Part shown: piece by piece, positions 8,909-14,830 of the stretch
How the letters are laid out: each line of letters opens with the position of its first letter
Position numbering within the stretch: position 1 is the stretch's first letter
Assembly (NCBI GenBank): GCA_902459845.2
Contig: CABPSV020000251.1
Coordinates: forward strand, 1 to 14,830
Direction of reading: 5' to 3'
DNA length: 14,830 nt
Source of the DNA: Hepatocystis sp. ex Piliocolobus tephrosceles
Lineage: Eukaryota; Apicomplexa; Aconoidasida; Haemosporida; Plasmodiidae
Position numbers and translations under genes: made by a program
The notes under the pieces: generated by a model
Told to the model about the DNA's origin: nothing
What the model saw: the letters and a program-made list of their open reading frames with translations, nothing else
Databases searched by the model: none

Positions 8909-8911
<3 letters not shown>

Positions 8912-10319
8912 AGTAAAGCAATTAATCAGATTTTTGATGATTACAACAAATCTCGAATACAGTTCACTCAAAACATTTCTGATTTATGTTTAAAATCTCA
9001 CAATATTGAAATATTAATAAACACAGATATAATTATTTTACTTCGTCCATTATTATTAGATAAAGTTCCTATTGTTCAACAAAATGCGACATTTATTTTA
9101 GGAAAGCTAGCTAGCCATTCAGAAGAAATAGCATTAACAATTTTGCAAAATGATATTTTACCTCATTTAATTTATTGTTTAAAACATGAAAATAAAAATT
9201 ATCGAAAAAATTGTGCAAACACTATTAAATGTATAGCTAATCATAATGCAAAAATTGCAAATATTGTAGCAGAAGATCATTGTATTGATTATTTAATGGA
9301 TTGTTTAGATGAATATGACTTAAGATTAAAAGAGGCATGTATTAATGCATTATGCGCAATTATAAAAAATGATTTGGATTTATCTAATGATGTAGTTAAT
9401 AAAGGAATAATACCTTTGTTAATATTATGTTTACAAGAAAAAGATATTAATTTAATAAAAAGTTGTTTAAGTACTTTATCCGAATTAAGTAAACAATCAA
9501 ACGAAATAGCTAAAAGTGTAGTTGATAATAATGCATTGCCAAATTTAATTAAATTTTTAGAACATAACGATGTACAAATTAAAAGATATACTTGTAACTG
9601 TTTATCACAAATAGCAAAACATAAAGAAGAATTAACAGAATTAATGATTGAAAATGATATATTTCCAAAAATTTTATATTTGTTAAAAGATAATGATGAT
9701 ATTGTTAAAAAGAATTGTGCTAATGCTATAAAAGAAATGAGTAAACATAATGAAGATCTGTGTAAAATTATTGCTCGTGCAGGCACTTTACCTTTTTTAT
9801 GTGAATGTATAGAACAAACATCAAAAGATAATATAAAATTACCAGCTATTTTATGTCTAGGTTTTATATCCTCCTTCTCAGAAACTTTAAGTTTAAATGT
9901 TATCCTAGCTAATGCCATACCAACCTTAAAAAAATGTATGACTGAAGAAACTGAAGATTATATAAAAAGTGCTAGTGTTTGGACTATTGGAAATATTGGA
10001 AAACATTCTACAGATCATGCTAAAAAAATAGCTGATGAAAATATACTCATTATTTTAGTCAACTTATACAATGCAAATGACTCATCTGATGATTTAAAAA
10101 AAAAAATTAAAATTTCTCTTAAAGCAATTATACAAAAAATAACTGATTTTGAAGCATTACAACCTGTTTTTCTCAAATCTACTTTTAAACTAGCTAAATA
10201 TTCCATTTTCCAATTTTCAAAAATATTACCAAATAACCCATCTTACAAAAAAATGTTTATCAAATCAGGATGTTTAAAATATTTACAAGTTAAAATCAAA
10301 ATTTTAAAATTTAAAACTG

Positions 10320-10354
<35 letters not shown>

Positions 10355-10768
10355 TTAATAAGTAACAACATCAGCCCATGTAGTAACCTATGTGATAGTT
10401 AATACTTTATTTAGTATCAAATGTTTTTTTTTTTTTTTTTTATTATCATTTTAAATAACATATATAACTTTCTCTTGTTTTTATGATTATGTATATAAAT
10501 ATTTGCAATTTTACCTGGTGATCTTATTTTTTTTTTTTTTTGGATAAATACTATCAACGTATTTATTTCCATTTTAGTTTGTTAATTACCATTTTTCATT
10601 TATTTTTTATTTTCAAATTAGGAAATCAAACACTCTGAAGAAGGTAAAAAATTGGATCTAGAAATAAAGAGCATAAATAAGATCTTCCCAGAGGATATCA
10701 TAAATTACTATACCCCTGGATACTCTGATACGTTGATTAAAAGAATAGATGAGGTTGAAAAGAACTGA
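8909..10768 (+). CDS. PF16: PF16/SPAG6 armadillo-repeat axonemal protein; two exons, join 8909-10288 and 10622-10768
   Basis: PF16 (SPAG6 in mammals) belongs to the central-pair apparatus of the 9+2 axoneme. In Plasmodium the only flagellated cell is the male gamete, and PF16 is known there to be needed for normal flagellar function and fertility. The spliced protein has 508 residues, almost exactly the length of animal SPAG6 (about 509), and aligns with it end to end. The N-terminus (FDDYNKSRIQF, then LLRPLLLDKVPIVQQNA) fits the family from residue 1, which supports the ATG at 8909. Consecutive armadillo repeats of about 42 residues fill roughly 35-400. Exon 1 ends after SGCLKYLQ at residue 460. 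Exon 2 supplies EIKHSEEG and the diagnostic ending YYTPGYSDTL. No frame damage is seen. The nearest upstream sequence is poly(A) and degenerate repeats. Male-specific expression is expected from the family but is not shown by the sequence. Confidence 0.96.
10289..10621 (+). other. Phase-0 intron of PF16
   Basis: The donor is CAA|GTTAAA at 10288/10289 and the acceptor is AAATTAG|GAA at 10621/10622. Removing the 333 bp joins ...KYLQ to EIKHSEE in frame, matching the KVQEIK region of SPAG6. The intron holds three T-rich runs (near 10322-10350, 10423-10441 and 10529-10541). Its first 114 bases are in frame with exon 1 up to a TAA at 10400-10402, so an unspliced call gives a false C-terminus. Confidence 0.92.
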
Positions 10769-10786
10769 CAATTATGTTATGTTTGT

Positions 10787-10789
<3 letters not shown>

Positions 10790-10827
<38 letters not shown>
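10790..10827. repeat. 38-base poly(A) tract downstream of PF16
   Basis: An uninterrupted A run begins 22 bases after the PF16 stop codon. It is genomic and probably lies in the 3' untranslated region, like other long A/T runs in this window. Confidence 0.9.
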
Positions 10828-10829
<2 letters not shown>

Positions 10830-11598
10830 CTATACTGCGACGCACTATGGTACATTATACTATTTGTAGTATTATTCTAACACATGCACGCGGGTGTTAA
10901 TCTTTTACATACATATAAATGTATATACATAAATATATATATATATATATATATATTTATATGTATATGCGTACAACGTTATGTGAATACGTGTTTGTTA
11001 AAAAAAATAAAACAAAATGAACGAATATGTGGCAAATATGTGGACTATCTAACTGACAAGGAAAGGTTGTCAAAGGGAAAACTGTCAAAAAAGAAAACAG
11101 TGCCTGTATCTGTGTCAATATGAAATTTTTTTTTTTTTTTTAACCCATTTTCCAATTCCTTTTTTTTTTGAAATAATTTATTTATTTTATTTTATTTTTT
11201 TTTGCTTGCTTATCAACTTACGCATACTTCAAAAAAACCCTTTGAAACAACAAATAAATAAAAAAAAAAGTACATAAAAAATATATATAAATAAATATAT
11301 ATTAACTAAAATAACATTTTTTATTAGAACAAAAAAATTATTTTGCTATGCTACAAAAAAGGAGTAGATATATGTATATATACATATATGTTCACAAATT
11401 GGGTACTACTTTTATAAATGACGCTGTATTTGTAAAAAAAAAAAAATAAAAAAATAAAAAGGACTTGTAAAGTTGTATCTACTTAGTATTATATATATAT
11501 ATATATTTATACGTAAGTACGCTAGCGCTTTGACTTTTTTGTAATATCAATATTTGAATAATTTTTTTTTAATACAATAAAAAAAAAAAAAAAAAAAA

Positions 11599-11668
11599 CA
11601 AAAAACAAACGGACAAACGAACGAACAAACAAACAAACGAACGAACAAACAAACGAACACACGAACAA
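11599..11668. repeat. AAAC/GAAC tetranucleotide microsatellite
   Basis: Units of AAAC and GAAC (with occasional GGAC and ACAC) alternate for about 70 bases, ending 33 bases upstream of the ATG at 11702. It is probably within the 5' untranslated region. A TAA at 11570-11572, in frame with that ATG, shows that the reading frame could not begin much further upstream. Confidence 0.85.
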
Positions 11669-11701
11669 AGTCGTAACAAAGTAACCACTTCCTTCCGTTT
11701 A

Positions 11702-14700
11702 ATGAAAACCCTTTTAAAGAAAAAACATAACAAAATTCTGTTTGCTCGTTTTTTTCCGCAAAAATTATGTTATTTCCATTACTGTAAACAAAAGAATGCC
11801 ATATCCGACATTTGGGATAAAAAGCAAATTATAACAAAAAAATATTTGATTGAGCATGAAGATTATATTATAAATTGTTTAAAAAATTCAGTTGAAAATA
11901 AAAATGAGTTAACTTTGGATAATATAACACGATTACTACAAGGGTGTAGTAAAAACAAATATAAAAATGATATTATAATAAATTATACAATTATATATAT
12001 TAAACAAAATATTGATAAAATATCTATTATTAGACTAGCTAACTGTATGAATTATTTAATTAATATGAATGTAAAAAAAAATAGTATTTTTAATTATGCA
12101 GTAATCAACGCTTTTATACAAAAATTAAAAAATAACCAAGATATAGATCTCTATGCTATTTGTTTAATAGCGAAGTTCTTAATATATATCAAAAGTAATA
12201 ATCTTCAATTAATTTATTTGTTATGTAATATAACAAAGAGTAAAATAAACGAAAAATGTAATCCGTACGATTTATTTAATTTATTAATATCTTTTATAAA
12301 TATTCAAAATGAGGGAATATTTTTTGATGGGGTAACTACTTCAAACTGTCAGAGCGAGGTATCCACTTGGGAAGACTATAAACGAACACCCAGTATGAAC
12401 AATCATAGTGAAAAGTCTTATCCCCATTTGTACTGGAACTTGCACAATTCACGCGATTACTATAAAAAGCAAGATGAAAATTGTGTTAACAATTTTAATA
12501 AAATAAATATACAAAACAACATGCCTAATAACATGCCTAATAACATGCCTAATAACATGCCTAATAACATGCCTAACAACATGCCTAATAACATTAAAAA
12601 CAATAGTGAAATTGTTGTTAACACTTATCAACACTCAAATGATAACTTCAAACATGTAGTAGCTAAATTAAATGAAAATAATATTTATAATCTATTATTT
12701 TATTACTTAAAATGTGATCAAATAAAAAACGAGGAAATTATTTTAATTATTAATAATTTAACAAGTATGAAAAAGTCGTATTTTACTCACAAAATGAATT
12801 TAAATAAACAAGAAAAAATCTATTTATATGAAACTTATTTAAATAAAATTAATTATAATGTAAAAATCGATGCAAAAACTATATCTCTCCTTTTTTTTAA
12901 TTTAAAAAAATTATTTTTTCTAAACGAAATAACAAACACTTGTTTTTATAATATTTTGCATAATGTATATAGTGCATTTGGATTAGCAGTTAAATGTACA
13001 CAACAAAATTATAAACAACTTGAAAAAAAACAAAATCGACACAATCATCAGTATACACATCAGCAACAATATCAACCAAATCAATCGACGCAAAAGGATA
13101 AAGTATTTGTAAATAAGGACGTGAATAATGGAAATAGTAAAAATCGTGGAGATAATATCCGTAATAACATACGATTACATTTTAATATGCAAGAAATTGG
13201 GATGGTATTACAATTTTATGATTGTTTTAGTAACTTTAAAAATATGGATTTTCCTTTTAATAAAGTTTCTAACTATAACGACAATTTCGATTCTTCTATG
13301 CTTGACTCTTATCAAAAACAAAATACACAGCATGTCACTATGGATATTGCACATACAGATATTAACTCTCCCTTCAACGATGAAACTATATTATTGTTTA
13401 AAAAAAAAAATCATGAAAATCAGATAGACCAATTAAAAAGTCAAATAAAGCTGAATTCAACGAAAAACAATTATTACTATAATTTATTTGTACCATATAT
13501 AAGTATGCTAAAGAAAAGTATATTTTATTTCTCATTTTATGATAGTGAGGAAAAAGAAAAAATGAGTGTCCTTAATTTTTGTACACTTTTAAAAGGGTTT
13601 AGCAAAATATACACTACCACAGATGGTACCACAACTGGTACTACAACTGGTACTACAACTGGTACTACAACTGGTACTACAACTGGTACTACATCTGGTA
13701 CTACAACTGGTACTACAACTGGTACTACAACTGGTACTACAACTGGTACTACAACTGGTACTACAACTAACAGTATCACCAACAGTATCACCAACAGTAC
13801 CACCAACAGCAACCGTATCACCAACAATGTGCTGAATAAATATATTATCACATTTTTTCAGAATTTTTTAATTTTTAAACAAAATAAAATAAGTGTGTAT
13901 GAGCTAAAACTTATATTAAAACTGCTTTTTGAAAAAAAAAACTGTGATTTCACTGGCTTCTTATGTGGTAGTGGCAGTAACATTGGAAGTGAAGGTTGCG
14001 ACAATTATAGTGGTATAAAATGCAAATTTATTCAGATATTACAAAACATTTTAATAAAAAACGTATCCATTGTAAAAGAAAAAATAATATTAGAACAACA
14101 AATAGAACATTATATTATGTGTTTTTATTATTTATCTTTTTTAAATTTTAACTCTAATACATATATGATACTAAATAAAGTTATTATGGAAAATATAAAT
14201 AAGTTAACTGTCATACAACATATTCCCTACATTATTATAAGCAACTTTAATTATTATAAACTAGAGACAAAACTGAGTAAATGTTTTGAGATTGAAAAAA
14301 TAAAACAAAAAAAAAAAGAGTACTTGACTAAAATGCAAGAAGATACATTGAAAAAGTTAGAATACAAGCACATGTACGATTGTAATGATATTTCAAAAAG
14401 TTACATCAAATTTGATGCTGTAAATTCCATTACTAATAATGCTAACATTAATAACAATTCCAATAGGAGTCCTTATATTGATTACGAAAAGCAAAACATA
14501 ACATGTGATCTTAGCAGAATTCATATTTTATACAAACTAATGAATAAACACATTGAACTATATAAAATATATTATATACTTAATTGTATATACATAATAA
14601 CCAAATATTTAAAAGAAAGTAAGACCAATTGTCTATCTTTTTTATTGAATTTTAATTTTACTAACTTATTTCAGATCTTGGATGAAAAATTACAAAAAAA

Positions 14701-14830
14701 AAAAAAAAAATATATAACAAATATAACAAATATGAAAAATATGACAAATATAACAAATATGAAAAATATGACAAATATAACAAATATGAAAAATATGACA
14801 AATATAACAAATATGAAAAATATGACAAAT
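11702..14830 (+). CDS. Large uncharacterised protein, N-terminal 1043 residues; possible organellar helical-repeat (RAP-type) protein
   Basis: I translated one frame from the ATG at 11702 to the right edge and found 1043 codons with no stop, so the gene is 3'-truncated here. An in-frame TAA at 11570 makes this the first possible ATG. Residues 1-35 have no acidic residue and many Lys/Arg/His, as in a mitochondrial targeting sequence. Residues about 50-210, 310-430 and 715-860 are Leu/Ile/Asn-rich and read as paired helices (for example ISIIRLANCMNYLINMNV). This resembles the degenerate helical repeats of Plasmodium RAP/heptatricopeptide RNA-binding proteins, but a RAP domain, if present, would lie beyond the window. 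Low-complexity parts are NMPN repeats (274-297), a Gln/His/Asn stretch (about 430-470), a Gly-Thr array (from about 641) and an Ile-Thr-Asn-Met array from 1005. The long open frame in 80% AT DNA makes coding near certain; the function is a guess. Confidence 0.9.
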   Translation, partial: MKTLLKKKHNKILFARFFPQKLCYFHYCKQKNAISDIWDKKQIITKKYLIEHEDYIINCLKNSVENKNELTLDNITRLLQGCSKNKYKNDIIINYTIIYIKQNIDKISIIRLANCMNYLINMNVKKNSIFNYAVINAFIQKLKNNQDIDLYAICLIAKFLIYIKSNNLQLIYLLCNITKSKINEKCNPYDLFNLLISFINIQNEGIFFDGVTTSNCQSEVSTWEDYKRTPSMNNHSEKSYPHLYWNLHNSRDYYKKQDENCVNNFNKINIQNNMPNNMPNNMPNNMPNNMPNNMPNNIKNNSEIVVNTYQHSNDNFKHVVAKLNENNIYNLLFYYLKCDQIKNEEIILIINNLTSMKKSYFTHKMNLNKQEKIYLYETYLNKINYNVKIDAKTISLLFFNLKKLFFLNEITNTCFYNILHNVYSAFGLAVKCTQQNYKQLEKKQNRHNHQYTHQQQYQPNQSTQKDKVFVNKDVNNGNSKNRGDNIRNNIRLHFNMQEIGMVLQFYDCFSNFKNMDFPFNKVSNYNDNFDSSMLDSYQKQNTQHVTMDIAHTDINSPFNDETILLFKKKNHENQIDQLKSQIKLNSTKNNYYYNLFVPYISMLKKSIFYFSFYDSEEKEKMSVLNFCTLLKGFSKIYTTTDGTTTGTTTGTTTGTTTGTTTGTTSGTTTGTTTGTTTGTTTGTTTGTTTNSITNSITNSTTNSNRITNNVLNKYIITFFQNFLIFKQNKISVYELKLILKLLFEKKNCDFTGFLCGSGSNIGSEGCDNYSGIKCKFIQILQNILIKNVSIVKEKIILEQQIEHYIMCFYYLSFLNFNSNTYMILNKVIMENINKLTVIQHIPYIIISNFNYYKLETKLSKCFEIEKIKQKKKEYLTKMQEDTLKKLEYKHMYDCNDISKSYIKFDAVNSITNNANINNNSNRSPYIDYEKQNITCDLSRIHILYKLMNKHIELYKIYYILNCIYIITKYLKESKTNCLSFLLNFNFTNLFQILDEKLQKKKKKYITNITNMKNMTNITNMKNMTNITNMKNMTNITNMKNMTN
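12521..12592 (+). repeat. 12-bp in-frame minisatellite, six copies, encoding MPNN
   Basis: ATGCCTAATAAC is repeated six times at 12521, 12533, 12545, 12557, 12569 and 12581, with one T-to-C change in the fifth copy. The period is a multiple of three and the frame is kept. It lies in an Asn-rich linker of the large protein. Confidence 0.95.
13622..13822 (+). repeat. 12-bp in-frame minisatellite, twelve GTTT copies, grading into NSIT repeats
   Basis: GGT recurs every 12 bases from 13625 to 13757 (12 copies of GGTACTACAACT; one copy has ACATCT and the first has ACC), giving Gly-Thr-Thr-Thr. The array then changes to AACAGTATCACC-type units (Asn-Ser-Ile-Thr) to 13822. The result is a Thr/Ser-rich stretch of about 67 residues. 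The complementary strand is open as a Val-rich frame only because of this repeat. Confidence 0.95.
14714..14830 (+). repeat. Higher-order 27-bp repeat made of three 9-bp units; continues past the right edge
   Basis: The 9-bp units ATAACAAAT, ATGAAAAAT and ATGACAAAT are arranged as a 27-bp block. Four identical blocks cover 14723-14749, 14750-14776, 14777-14803 and 14804-14830, after one extra 9-bp unit at 14714-14722. The array encodes ITNMKNMTN and stays in frame with the large gene. A 17-base A run at 14694-14710 precedes it. Confidence 0.95.

Larger units (their letters stand above)
10769..11701. other. Intergenic region between PF16 and the downstream large gene
   Basis: These 933 bp should contain the PF16 3' end and the promoter of the next gene. 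A 38-base poly(A) lies at 10790-10827, a (TA)n tract at 10933-10956, another at 11491-11507, a 20-base poly(A) at 11579-11598 and a tetranucleotide array at 11599-11668. A 79-codon open frame at 10884-11123 runs through the TA tract and has no credible protein content. Confidence 0.75.

Noticed and set aside
9289..9918. Minus-strand 209-codon open frame opposite PF16
   Set aside because: It is antisense to the conserved armadillo coding sequence and has no recognisable domain of its own; its composition reflects the complementary codons.
10322..10541. T-rich runs after PF16 residue 470 considered as a Phe-rich C-terminal membrane anchor
   Set aside because: The homology with SPAG6 stops exactly at a GT donor and resumes in exon 2; the Phe run is intron sequence.
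10884..11123. Plus-strand 79-codon open frame between PF16 and the large gene
   Set aside because: It runs through a (TA)n microsatellite (repeated Tyr-Ile) and shows no conserved content; it is most likely untranslated sequence.
13537..13851. Minus-strand Val-rich open frame (104 codons) and a plus-strand Leu-rich frame at 13623-13835
   Set aside because: Both are shadows of the 12-bp GTTT repeat, read in other frames of the large plus-strand gene.

Overview
The window is nuclear DNA from a very AT-rich Plasmodium-like apicomplexan. The evidence is the extreme A/T bias with poly(A)/poly(T) runs of 20-47 bases and (TA)n tracts between genes. The proteins also carry Asn-, Lys- and Asp/Glu-rich inserts, and two genes are recognisable eukaryotic orthologues: a cohesin SMC1 and the flagellar central-apparatus armadillo protein PF16/SPAG6. 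The species cannot be fixed from the sequence alone.

Layout from left to right. (1) Bases 1-409 are a perfect 15-bp tandem array, open as (MKKYG)n, followed by a short unique tail and a stop; this is probably the 3' end of a plus-strand gene that starts outside the window. (2) Bases 410-596 are a short tail-to-tail spacer with a (TA)n tract. (3) Bases 597-6002 on the minus strand are an intronless SMC1 gene (about 1801 residues) with intact ATPase motifs, a recognisable hinge and large low-complexity insertions. (4) Bases 6003-8908 are a 2.9-kb head-to-head region holding the promoters of SMC1 and PF16. It has homopolymers, microsatellites, a 2-base N gap and a degenerate repeat cluster just upstream of PF16. 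(5) Bases 8909-10768 on the plus strand are PF16 in two exons (508 residues) separated by a 333-bp intron. Reading straight through the intron would lose the conserved C-terminus. (6) Bases 10769-11701 are a non-coding spacer. (7) From 11702 to the right edge runs one uninterrupted plus-strand reading frame of 1043 codons with no stop in the window. It is the start of a large protein with a basic N-terminus, Leu/Ile-rich helical stretches and three separate in-frame minisatellites. Its function is not certain; an organellar helical-repeat protein (RAP/heptatricopeptide type) is my best guess.

The genes do not form an operon or an obvious pathway. SMC1 acts in chromosome cohesion in dividing cells, and PF16 acts in the axoneme of the male gamete. 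Both edges of the window lie inside tandem repeats, which suggests that an assembly broke there. The main points for a second look are the long right-hand gene, the coding minisatellites, the 47-base poly(A) touching the PF16 start codon, and the TGCAC-bearing repeats upstream of PF16. I found no clear sign of a novel multi-gene system.
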